Below, piece after piece: positions 21,561 through 31,472 of a DNA stretch of 64,000 nt. The notes beneath the pieces were generated by a model that was given only the letters and a program-made list of their open reading frames with translations, was not told where the DNA came from and ran no database searches. The translations under genes and the position numbers were made by a program. Location of the stretch: contig NW_003546527.1 of NCBI RefSeq assembly GCF_000090795.2, forward strand, positions 61,969 to 125,968. Reading direction: 5' to 3'. Within the stretch, counting starts at the first letter, position 1, and every line of letters begins with the position of its first letter. The stretch is from Amphimedon queenslandica. Lineage: Eukaryota; Porifera; Demospongiae; Haplosclerida; Niphatidae.

Positions 21561-23147
21561 ATGCTCTCTCAAAGGAAAACATTTTTGATTGTGGTCTACC
21601 ATCTACATTTTGGGTATACAATGGCTCGGATCTGGTCAAAATTTTCAAAGTGGTACCTCATTTCATCTTCAGCTTTATTGGTTCTCATCTGGGACTATCT
21701 CATATACTGGAACTACTTCTTGATTGGTCATTTTGGGGGCAATTATTTTTCAGAGGGCTTTGCTTCTGGCAGCTGGTCAAAGTATGGCTTTTATATGATA
21801 TCATGTCTAGGAAACCTTTTCTTCCCATTCTTTGGTCTGTTAACTGATGCATGGATTGGAAGAGGTAATGCTGTGATGATTGGTGCAATGTTTTGCCTTT
21901 CATCTTGGATCACAGCTGCCACTGGACTAGTCATACATTCGTATTTGTATCAGTCTGTACATTTTCTATGGTTTACACTTGCTGCTGGCACTTTTCTTGA
22001 ATATATAGGATATACAAGTTTCAGAGCTAACATAATACAGTACAACATTGACCAGCTTGTGGGAGCTTCAGATATTGACTATAACACTGTCATTTTCTGG
22101 CATGCTGCCTCTGTACAGCTAACTGCTTTAATATACTATCCTTTACAGTGTATTTTTCTTGATGATAGCAGATACTTTATCACAACCATATTCATAGTGT
22201 CAGGAATTTCTGTATCTCTTGTGCTGGTATCTCACTCATTATTCAGGCATAAACTGGAAGAGAACATGTCATTGATGAAAAATCCTATTAAACTAGTTGT
22301 TAGAGTATTGTGTTATGCCAGGAAGCACAAGTATCCTGAGAATCGTAGTGCTCTGACCTACTGGGAGGAAGAGGCTCCTTCAAGACTAGACCTGGGTAAG
22401 GAGAAATATGGTGGACCATTCACAGAGGAAGAGGTGGAAGATGTAAGGACTGCTTTACGTATGCTACCATTATTTATTGCTGTGTTTGCATTTGCTTTAA
22501 GTGATGACTATAACTGGTATATCAGTAAGGACTCTATAAAATTAATCTCTTGCTTGATTCCAACTGATTTTGGACACAATGCATGCTCAGTTATATTACT
22601 GCTGGCATATTTATACCTGATTAGAGTCTTCTTCTATAAGTATATTCCTAACATGTTGAGTAGAATGAGTGCTGGACTGCTGTTTGCTTTAGCCACCTCT
22701 GTTTCGAAATTGATAATTTTCAGTTTTAAGACACTAACTAACCTTGCACACAACAACCTAATTTTAATTGTTCCACAGATACTCTATTCCGTATCATTTA
22801 TTCTACTCTATCCAGTATCATTAGAGTTCACAGTAGCTCAATCACCAGTACACATGAGAGGAGTGATGGTTGGAATGTGGTATGCTGCATCAGTCGGTCT
22901 TGGTTACCTGTTAAACATTGTTCTGCAGTTTCCATTTAATTGTGAGAACGAATACATTTGTACAAATGTCTACTACTATACAACAAAGAGTGCAATAGTT
23001 CTACTGATTCTGATAGTGTTTGTTATACTGGCCAAGCGTTACAAGTATCGTGTGAGAGAGAATGAAGTTAATATTGTTCAGATAGTTGATGATCATTATC
23101 AGAGATACATGCAACAAGAGGAAAAATATCATAAAAACTTGAACTAA
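21561..23147 (+). CDS. POT/PTR-family (SLC15-like) MFS transporter, single exon
   Basis: An uninterrupted frame of 528 codons (or 508 from the second ATG at 21621) with about 12 hydrophobic segments. Landmarks of the proton-coupled oligopeptide transporter family are LLTDAWIGRGNAVMIG, matching the loop-2 D-x-x-x-GR-xx motif, and RANIIQYNIDQLVGAS, matching the helix-5 FxADQ region. The ExxER motif used for proton coupling in classical peptide transporters is not seen in helix 1 (WDYLIYWNYFLIGHFGG). The substrate is therefore uncertain. Being intronless among intron-rich neighbours, it could have arisen by retroposition, though it looks intact. The start choice between 21561 and 21621 is open. 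Confidence 0.75.
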   Translation: MLSQRKTFLIVVYHLHFGYTMARIWSKFSKWYLISSSALLVLIWDYLIYWNYFLIGHFGGNYFSEGFASGSWSKYGFYMISCLGNLFFPFFGLLTDAWIGRGNAVMIGAMFCLSSWITAATGLVIHSYLYQSVHFLWFTLAAGTFLEYIGYTSFRANIIQYNIDQLVGASDIDYNTVIFWHAASVQLTALIYYPLQCIFLDDSRYFITTIFIVSGISVSLVLVSHSLFRHKLEENMSLMKNPIKLVVRVLCYARKHKYPENRSALTYWEEEAPSRLDLGKEKYGGPFTEEEVEDVRTALRMLPLFIAVFAFALSDDYNWYISKDSIKLISCLIPTDFGHNACSVILLLAYLYLIRVFFYKYIPNMLSRMSAGLLFALATSVSKLIIFSFKTLTNLAHNNLILIVPQILYSVSFILLYPVSLEFTVAQSPVHMRGVMVGMWYAASVGLGYLLNIVLQFPFNCENEYICTNVYYYTTKSAIVLLILIVFVILAKRYKYRVRENEVNIVQIVDDHYQRYMQQEEKYHKNLN

Positions 23148-23311
23148 TTATTATGTCCATAAATTTATTTTAAAATTAATATAAAATAAAATAATGCCTG
23201 TATTTTCACAAGACACGTGAACTCACGTTGCTTTTACTCTAATTATAAAAGGGAATATTGAAAAATAAATGGGTGTGGTAAAACTGGTAATAAAATAATT
23301 AATTAATTGTT

Positions 23312-25718
23312 ATGGAACCAATATGGACGTTAAGTTTTTTCTCTCTTGCCATGTTTCTAGGCTGTTACTTAGCTGGATCAATACCTTTACTGCTCACACT
23401 CTCAGAGGTACTTCAAATATAAGTTACAGAGTGAGGGAGCCCTTTGAAACGGCTGCACTGGATAGATATTTACCTCCATACCACTCATGATTGGCAATGC
23501 ATTTTAAAGTTTAAATTGACAACATACGTATAATATAGAACTATATGTGTTTATATGCATGTATTACTCTCTCTTCTGTTTTCAGAAAATACTGAGGAAG
23601 GTCACAGTGTTTGGTGCTGGACTGCTGGTTGGTACTGCACTAGTGGTCATTATACCTGAAGGAATAGAGTCCCTTTACAGTGAGCCAATAGTACTCTGGG
23701 TTATGGTTTTAAGTCGTACCTCATTTTCTATTCGATGCCAGTAGTAATAGTAATAGCGGTGTAGTAGTATTTACTACATAGTACTAATATATATACTAGT
23801 TATACACTTTTGTTCTATTAAGCATCATTCCACAGGCAGTTCACACAGTCATCACACTCATGATAAAGACGGTGAAGTTGAGACTTCCTCCTCCAGCTCC
23901 CCTCCTTCTTTCTCACTCTCTTCTGAGTCTGCCTCCATTGGAGGTGAGGCGGATAACGAGAATCTAGAGTTTCTCCTTGGCCTCTCTCTTGTGCTTGGTT
24001 TTGTGTTCATGCTGGTTATTGATCAGTGTGGATCTCATTCCCATTCCAGTGGAACAGGTATGAGCGTTTTACATTGCATTACATGGAGATTACATGTATG
24101 GTTGTAGATGTGGAGGCTGCATCTGTTAGGAGAAAGGGTGGGATCACTGTTACTGTAGGACTGGTTGTACATGCAGCAGGTAATGCATGATGACTGAATT
24201 GATTCCAAATATCAATCACTTTTCATTTTCTTGTAGCTGATGGTTTGGCATTAGGAGCAGCTGCTGGTTTATCAAAATCTGATGTTGAATTTGTTATATT
24301 TCTCGCAATTATGCTCCATAAAGTGAGGGCTTACTAATTTTTGAGTTATAGCTGTTTTAAAAATTGAGCCCATTTCTTGTACTATAGCCCATAGTTTTTT
24401 TTCAAAAAATGACTTTAAAATCATTCTCTATTTTTATTACATTTTCTGATACATATTGATGTCCTTATGCTATGCAGAAATTTTGAGTTGACTCCAAGCT
24501 CAAATTTTCAAGTTATGGCCATTTTAAAAAGTATCAAAATTCTGAAAAATACCCAAGGCTATAGCCCATGGTTTTTTCCGAAAAATGGCTCTGAAATCAC
24601 CCCCAATTTTTATTACATTTTTTGATACATATTGACACCCTTATGCTGTGTAGAAAGTTTGAGCTGATTCCGACTTAAATTTTTCAAGTTATGGCCATTT
24701 TAAAAAATGAGCAAATTTCTGGAAATTTCCCTGTACTATAGCCCATGGTTTTTTCCGAAAAATGGCTCCAAAATCACCCCCAATTTTTATTACATTTTCT
24801 GATACATATTGATGTCCTTATGCTGTGTAGAAAGTTTGAGCCGATTCCAATAAAAAATTTTCGAGTTATGACCATTTTAAGAAATGGGCCAAACATCTTG
24901 TACTATAGCGCATGCTTTTTTTCAAAAAAGGCTTTGAAATCACCCCCAATTTGTATTATATTTTCTGATACATATTGACTATGTAGAAAGTTCGAGTCAA
25001 TTCCAACTCTTTACCTCTGTTCTTGACCTATGTCCTCTCTCTCTCTCTCTCTTCCTGTTTAGGCTCCAGCTGCATTTGGATTTGTTACGTTTCTTATTCA
25101 TGACGTTAGTCGTATTTTTATTTTTTGTCTTTTAATAAACCATTATTTGTAGGGCTATGATAGAAAGACCGCTAGGTTTCATTTATTAATATTTTCTTTG
25201 GCAGCTCCTTTAGCTTCTTTTGTTTCTTATTTTGGACTAATTAGAGTAAGTGTGTTATTTTTTTACTATATTTGTAATGTGGTGTACTACTTCCCACTAG
25301 TTGCAATAAACTGTTATTGTTATTAAGTAGACCTTCCCACCAGTTACAATAATGTATTATGTTACTGACAGACCTTAGTCTACTACTATTTACTTTCCAC
25401 TGGTTACAATAAACTACATTATATATTATGTTATTGAGTTGTCCTTCCCACAGACCCTAGTCTACTGAAATTGTATGTGATCATAGGTTAGGTATGAAAT
25501 AGTGTATTTTTCCTTAGGTTATGTACTCTACTTCAATTCCCATCACTGGTATCACAATGCTGTTCTCTGCTGGCACATTCCTTTATGTAGCAACTGTTCA
25601 TGTTCTCAATGAAATCTCCCGAATGTCTCCAAACTCTAGACTATCAATAGTTGAAGTTATATTGCTAGTGATGGGTAGCTTGTTACCATTATTGTTCAAT
25701 GTCACACACTCTCATTAA
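23312..25718 (+). CDS. SLC39A9: Zinc transporter ZIP9
   Basis: Eight exons: 23312-23407, 23586-23690, 23823-24057, 24108-24179, 24238-24322, 25063-25103, 25153-25245 and 25518-25718. The protein starts MEPIWTLSFFSLAMFLGCY and matches ZIP9 along its length (VFGAGLLVGTALVVIIPEG near the N-terminus). A His-rich cytosolic loop follows (HHSTGSSHSHHTHD). Helices IV and V carry the metal-site motifs HAAADGLALGAA and HKAPAAFG. FSAGTFLYVATVHVLNE lies near the C-terminus, and the protein ends HSH. ZIP9 moves Zn2+ into the cytosol from the Golgi or outside, and also acts as a membrane androgen receptor in vertebrates. Intron 5 (24323-25062) is expanded by a satellite array and closes with a CT microsatellite just before its acceptor. 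Confidence 0.95.
24330..25005. repeat. About 176-bp tandem satellite, about 4 copies
   Basis: The anchor TATGCTGTGTAGAAAGTTTGAG recurs (in shortened or varied form) at about 24467, 24642, 24817 and 24975. Each unit has GGCCATTTTAAAAA and a CTATAGCCCATG segment. It is the reverse complement of the 46780-48090 array family and related to that at 4246-5215. Lies inside ZIP9 intron 5. Confidence 0.88.
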
Positions 25719-27288
25719 CATCATAGTTCCTACATGTATGTACAAAGCATATAAAAATTGTGACAATTTTTTATTAAAATCTTTGATACTTATCAATAAC
25801 CATATGCTGAAGTTTAAGTCATTTCAGAGTAAAATTCTTGAGTTATGGCCATCAAAAACAAGCCAGATTAAGCAGATTTAGCTCATGCTTCTTGCCCCCC
25901 CCCCATCCAAGAAGTTTGTGTTAATTCAGTCATGACTGTTTGCAGTGATAGTCAATTCTGATAATTAATAACAACAAATAAATTCTAGTCATCACTAATA
26001 TTATGATGCAATAACAACAAGCATTATCAATTAATGAGATCATTAATGTATTATGTATACAAGGTGTAGTTTTAATGTTTTGTTTGGTCTCATGACAAAA
26101 AACTATCCATGAACTCTGCTCTTCTCGTAAACATGATTGAATTAGCAATCTTTAATATGATGCTCTGAACAAGAACTACTGATAACAATTTAAACCAGTG
26201 ATCAGTAAACAGTGCTACAGCATATAATGTGTGTGTGTGCATATGGAGAAAAGGAAGAAGGAAAGTTTGACATCTGGAGTTTTACACTTGTTAGTTTGCT
26301 CACTCATTATCTTTATCTCTCTCTCTCCCTCACTCTCTTCTTCCTAACCTCTATAACACTGGAGCTGTGCCGGTATATAAAACAGTAGCAGTATAGTTAT
26401 TGGAGTGTAGCTCTCATGGATCCATATGGTAACAATGACAGAGCAGTAATCAATGAAATGGGATAATACTATCACACGTAGAAACCTGTTCAAATCTAAC
26501 CTAATGATATAGAAGAATGTCGTCGAGAGGCTATTTTTAGCTTACTTCGAATGGCCTATTTTTAGAAGTCCCTTTGCAATAAATGAAGTCAGACATATGA
26601 TACCAAATTCTGCATACAAGTCAAGATTAAAGTAACTTGTCAATATCTAAGTGTACCTGTAAATGCCATAGCTAATGACAAGTGGAAGTTTAGATGGATG
26701 AGCGATGGAGTCGTCGCAACATATCTACATGACTCTATATATCCGTGACAGAATAATAATACAAATAATAGTCTTAATAGCAACTGAAGGAGAGAGAAAG
26801 AATCACAAAAATAATCATGTATCAGGTACTTACTGATGTACTGATTTCATAATTGAATATTAGGTGTCTGTAAGATTGGATCCTTAACAGGAACATGTCA
26901 AGTAACAGGATTACTCTATCATATTCAATGTACTTGTCAATAAATTGATGACAATTGACCTATGCAAAAAAATTAATGAGCATCATTAAAATTTATGCAT
27001 TCATTTTACATTGAAATGCTCACACATTGGTTAAGCTGAATTGCACCAGGCTTGTATTCTTTATAAAGAGATTGATTGTTGCCATGGCCACATAGCACAC
27101 ACACTGAAGTCACAGTAGACGGCATTATTTTTACTTTGAATTTTACTATTAAAGTTTTACGCCATTTTGGAGTGATTATAAAATTTTAGACCCCACCCAC
27201 AAAATGGGTGGGGCTGCGTCACTCAATGCAATAAAAAGACCAAGCTCAGTCAATTCAAAATAACTGGAGACAGAAAGCAACAAAAGCC
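25719..27288. other. Intergenic, ZIP9 to ChaC
   Basis: The longest spacer in the window, about 1.6 kb. At about 25750-25865 there is a degraded satellite-family unit, followed by a short C homopolymer near 25893. The rest is AT-rich with a TATATAAAA string at about 26374. No gene was recognised. Confidence 0.5.
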
Positions 27289-28551
27289 ATGGGCTTTAAC
27301 GCAGAGACTGCTGATAGTTCTGGATCTGTCGTTTGGGTCTTTGGCTATGGGTCTTTGCTGTGGAAGACAAACTTTCCCTACAAGAGAAAAGTCATCGGGT
27401 TTGTCAAAGGATACGACAGGAGATTCTGGCAGGCCAGCGTCAAACACAGGGGAACAACTGAAATGGTGAGCCAACCACTGTATCAGCTGTCAATATAGTT
27501 AAACATGTACAAGAGGAGTCCTAAGTATTAAAGAATTATTGTTATGTAAACAAAAACTTTGCAGCAATAATGACTGATGCAATGTCTATTATTATGATTC
27601 TATAGCATCCTTTTAAATTAAGCTAACAAGCCAAACATACTGTGGTCATCATGATGTCATATGTACATCATAACAGGGTTGGCATACACTTGTTTCACGA
27701 CATATTATGTCTTTGCTTCTTGTTTGATGTAAATAAATAAAATTGATTTATTTACATACATGTACAAAGCAGATCAAATGTGTGCAATTGTGTCCCCCTC
27801 CCTTCCTCTTTCAATCTTCCTTCTCCTTATGTTCATTTCTCTTTATTCTCTCTCAATAGCCCGGCCGTGTTGTTACTCTAGTCAAGAACAATGAAGTAAA
27901 CACTACACACACACATACACACTACATCATTCAATACTGTTTGTGACACTTCAAAAGTACTTATTACCAATATCTTTTGATGAAGTTAACGGGAATTCAG
28001 AGAAATAATGTTATACTCTAATGCACAACAACAGAATCACAGCATATGATCACAGTTATGGAACTGCTAAGCCTATTAGACATCAAACAATTCCCCATGA
28101 AATCATAAACATCTTGCATAACTTCCCCATCCAGCACGTTGCTATGTACATGTACATTATGATTGTTCTCTGTTATACGTTATAGGGTGTTACATGGGGC
28201 ATAGCTTTTGAGGTAAAGCCATCGGATGTACCCGAGGTAATAGCATATCTCGATAAGAGAGAGTGTGGTGGTTATACAACACAAGAGGTTACCTTTCATC
28301 CACACGATCCATCACATAGAGAACCCTTCAAAGTATTGGTATACATTGCCACCGAAAGCAATCCAAACTATCTTGGACCACAGACTATAGAGTCGTTGGC
28401 AACAAGAATAGTAATGAGTACAGGAGAGAGTGGCCCTAATACAGAGTATGTCCTTGAGCTGGCTAAGTCAATGAAAGAGATAGCCCCACATGTTCCCGAT
28501 GAGCATTTGTATGGCTTGAGCGAAAAGGTCAAGAGTCTTTTAAGGACTTAA
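27289..28551 (+). CDS. CHAC2: ChaC-family gamma-glutamylcyclotransferase
   Basis: Three exons (27289-27465, 27860-27895, 28186-28551) give 192 aa, near the 184 aa of CHAC2. The nucleotide-binding-like loop VFGYGSLLW is at residues about 16-24. [17 protein letters not shown] follows, and the RECGGY segment supplies the catalytic Glu. ChaC enzymes cleave cytosolic glutathione to 5-oxoproline and Cys-Gly. The short conserved core without the longer N-terminus of CHAC1 favours the CHAC2 branch, the constitutive slow form, but sponge genes may predate that split. It is tail-to-tail with METTL21, with 121 bp between stops. Confidence 0.9.
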
Positions 28552-28672
28552 GAAGAAACTTAAACACAACTACATGTATTATAATTCTAGATTTTATCAC
28601 ATAAGTTTTGATGTTCATTTTCATATCATTACATATTGTAAAATTATATATATTTTTTTACTTTAAGAAATA

Positions 28673-29437
28673 TCACAGTGTCTTACGTATGCTAAAAATC
28701 CTTACTGTCCCTTCTGTGCCGACAACGTTTGAAGTAAAACCACCACCTTGAAGCAGCTGCTTCATAAATAACTTGACCTTGTCGTATCTTTCTTGAGCTG
28801 AGAGCAATACTAGTACATCAGGACTAGTGCACAATTCATTCAATGTATGTATAAGTAGTGGATATGTCTCCTCTATGTAGATAATATCAGAGCCTAATAC
28901 AACATCAATATGTGATGAGAGAGGCAATGGTGATCCCCATTCATAGAATAGTGGAGTAATGCAAGATTGATTGAGGTGGTCTCGATTCAAAGAAAGGTTC
29001 TCTTGGATCATTCTCATTTCCTTGTCAGTAACTGCTACACTCTCAGCTCCTGTAACAAATGATGTCAGGCCAACACAGTACTATAACGGTCTCACCTAAT
29101 GTTGCTGTTACCATGCCCACGAGACCTGTACCAGCACCTAATTCAATGACACTTCTTCCTTTGATGAGATGATTATTATCAACAAGATAGCGAGAGAGAA
29201 TCAATGCCTAAAACAACCACAGGTTAGGAGATAATAAATACAAAAATTAAGATAAAATTAGAGCCTACTCACTGATTCCCAAATAACGCCAGCTACTCCT
29301 AATTGGTTCCAATCCTGCTTCACTTTCCAAGTCACTCCATTTACTTCAAAAAGACGTACGTCTTTAGAAAAAACTTTCAAAAATGATGGCTGCGTGTATA
29401 GAACCAGTTCTTTATTAGACTGGTCTCTATCAGTCAT
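28673..29437 (-). CDS. METTL21-like protein lysine methyltransferase
   Basis: Three exons (29273-29437, 29097-29207, 28673-29049) encode a seven-beta-strand SAM-dependent methyltransferase of the METTL21 group. Motif I is VIELGAGTGLVGMVTA, upstream of it is the family's W at VIWES, and the DVVLGSDIIYIEETYPLL stretch is the family's post-I D-x-x-Y-like motif. These enzymes trimethylate lysines, for example on Hsp70 in the case of METTL21A. A frame opens 43 codons further upstream at 29566 with a hydrophobic stretch. I prefer 29437 (MTDRDQ), the usual start for this family. The exact paralogue is not decided. Confidence 0.85.
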
Positions 29438-29649
29438 TACAACATTGAGCAGCAAATGGATAAAGAGAACAATAGTGAACACGTTTGAGCACATGGGTAT
29501 CAGACCATGAAGAAATTGTTTCTTTATGTTTGAAGTTACATTTATTCGGTAAATTAGAGCATACATACAGTATCTATGATTAGACTAGAGTCTGACAGCT
29601 GCCAGCTGGCCCAGCAAGACTAATCATGTGTTCACACATAGATATTGCA

Positions 29650-29873
29650 ACGGTTCACACTACCTCCCCAGCTGTATTATAGAACTGCACCTAATTAGTT
29701 ATAAAAGAGCCATGTTGGTAGCAGTTCACACTGCACAACTTAACTTTGAAACTTAACTACACCATTTCAAAGCACCTATTTTGTATCATGTGGATGCACC
29801 ACTTTGGTTTGGTTACAGTGCAGTTCAGTTATGTTCACACTTGTTATAGTTCTGAAGGGTAGTGTGAACAGGG
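29650..29873. mobile_element. Inverted-repeat (MITE-like) element
   Basis: GGTTCACACTACC at 29652 is matched in reverse by GGTAGTGTGAACAGG at about 29857. Further inner arm similarity includes AGAACTGCAC against GTGCAGTT. The element is about 220 bp, lies upstream of METTL21 and has no coding capacity. A target duplication was not identified. Confidence 0.55.
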
Positions 29874-30117
29874 TTAACAGGCTACAGTACTACAGTACAG
29901 CACAAAACTCTAAGCCTGCAATAAAAAAGTGACAGCAGAAACAAAACAGTGAACTTAAAGTGGAGCAAACAAAATACAGACAAAAACTCAATCAACTCAA
30001 TAAATAAGACACAAAGTAATAACAAATAATAATGAGCATTCCATTATAGTACAAATTTAGAATGAGATGATTAGGAGTGAGAAAAAGAAATCTAACGTTT
30101 ATGGCCAAACTGATTCG

Positions 30118-30262
30118 TAATAGATGAGGAGTAAATGGATAGTAATGGATGATGGATGAGAGGAGTAAATAGTAATGGATGATGAGAGGAGTAAATAGTA
30201 ATGGATGATGAGAGGAGTAAATAGTAATGGATGATGAGAGGAGTAAATGGTAATGGATAATG
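30118..30262. repeat. 26-bp minisatellite
   Basis: GAGGAGTAAAT recurs at 30159, 30185, 30211 and 30237 (period 26 bp), with more degenerate copies before. It lies just beyond the stop codon of the Bcl-2 gene, in or near its 3' UTR. Confidence 0.9.
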
Positions 30263-30293
30263 TTGCAAGAGATACAAAGACACTGTTGGAGCA

Positions 30294-30983
30294 TTATTTA
30301 GACAAGAAGGCTGTAACAAGGGCAGCTCCTACTCCGACTGCTGCTAGTGCTAGCCACGAACCTCCGCCATTTTTAGCGTCAACTATATCTCCTCCAATTT
30401 TATTCGAGCTGAATCTGTCTGGTACACTTGCCCAGCCTTTCTGTTTCATGATGAATTGACTCAAGTTCTGACATATGAAGGTTATTAGCCAACCCTCTAT
30501 GCTCTCTACAACATGACGTGATGTCTTGTGGGCCTTGTAAGCAACAAGGACAGCAAAGGATATAAGGGCTACGATCCTACCCCAGTTTATGCAATCGGAA
30601 AACATTGAATGCATGGTGCTGTGAAATGTGACGCACAAGGCAGTTTCAGATATATCTAGCTGTTCCATGTCTCTCCTAATCTGGTCACTGTGTAGTCTTA
30701 GAAATTGCTTACAGGCGCCCATTAGACTGCTATAAACCTTCCTGTTCGTTTCTGAAGTGAATATGGGCTCCACATGCCCACCGTTTAGCTTGAGTCCTTG
30801 CTCCAATAGGAGACCGTAAAAGGTCTCGTGTATTATTTCTTTCGTCTGGTAGGCGAAATCAGTATTAGCTAGAATATTGGAGGCTTGAGTTGATGATGGT
30901 GTCCACGTGGTGTCTTTCTTCCTACGTTCTTCTGGGACTGGAGAAGTAGCTGTCACATGTCGAGGTTGTAGTGCTACCGCCAT
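30294..30983 (-). CDS. Bcl-2 family protein, single exon
   Basis: 229 aa uninterrupted. BH1 is seen as DCINWGRIVALISFA (the NWGRI core), BH2 as FIMKQKGWASV, and a BH3-like helix as FLRLHSDQIRRDMEQL, where Ser replaces the usual Gly before the Asp. The C-terminus is a hydrophobic anchor (SWLALAAVGVGAALVTAFL) ending in Lys, as in proteins of the mitochondrial outer membrane or ER. The first 55 residues are polar and may be disordered. The family controls outer-membrane permeabilisation and apoptosis. With BH1-BH3 and a tail it could be pro-survival or Bak-like, and sequence reading alone does not decide. It is head-to-head with syntaxin-5. Confidence 0.9.
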   Translation of the reverse strand: MAVALQPRHVTATSPVPEERRKKDTTWTPSSTQASNILANTDFAYQTKEIIHETFYGLLLEQGLKLNGGHVEPIFTSETNRKVYSSLMGACKQFLRLHSDQIRRDMEQLDISETALCVTFHSTMHSMFSDCINWGRIVALISFAVLVAYKAHKTSRHVVESIEGWLITFICQNLSQFIMKQKGWASVPDRFSSNKIGGDIVDAKNGGGSWLALAAVGVGAALVTAFLSK

Positions 30984-31472
30984 TTCTCAAAATGGGACTT
31001 TTTGTCTAACTAAGAAGAATAAGTGAGTTTTCTGTTTAGTCTTCTCGAGTCTCGCTTTAGATTTTTGCGGAGTGCAGACTTTTGTTTTGACGCCTTTGTG
31101 ATATTCGGATTCCGTACACTTTTAGTAATTTTAGTGGGTGTGATTAACCATAATTTCTCCGCCCACTTTAAATAAGTCGTCATCCTGGTCTATGTGTCTT
31201 TCTTTTCGTGTCCTTCTGTCTTCCTGCCTTTAGACTACAACTCGCTCCTACTTTCAAAGTGAGCCAGACTATACTCTAATATTTTCTAAACCCTTTTATA
31301 TTATTTAAAGTCTCAAAAGACTTCACGAATACCTTTCTTCAATAGTTTTAAACTGGCTAGTCTACGATCAAGATACAAGCCCTCGACTGCCTCTCCCAGT
31401 TCTACTCCTTTTAGCGCTCAGACCTCTTTCCCATCAACTCCCTCGTCCTCAGACCCACCACCAGTTCCCATC
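30984..31472. promoter_or_regulatory. Putative bidirectional promoter, BCL2-like / STX5
   Basis: The only space between the divergent starts at 30983 and 31473. A donor-like AAAGTGAGC at about 31256 and acceptor-like TTTAAAG and TTCAATAG strings at about 31310 and 31345 suggest an untranslated or upstream syntaxin exon. Inferred from layout. Confidence 0.45.
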
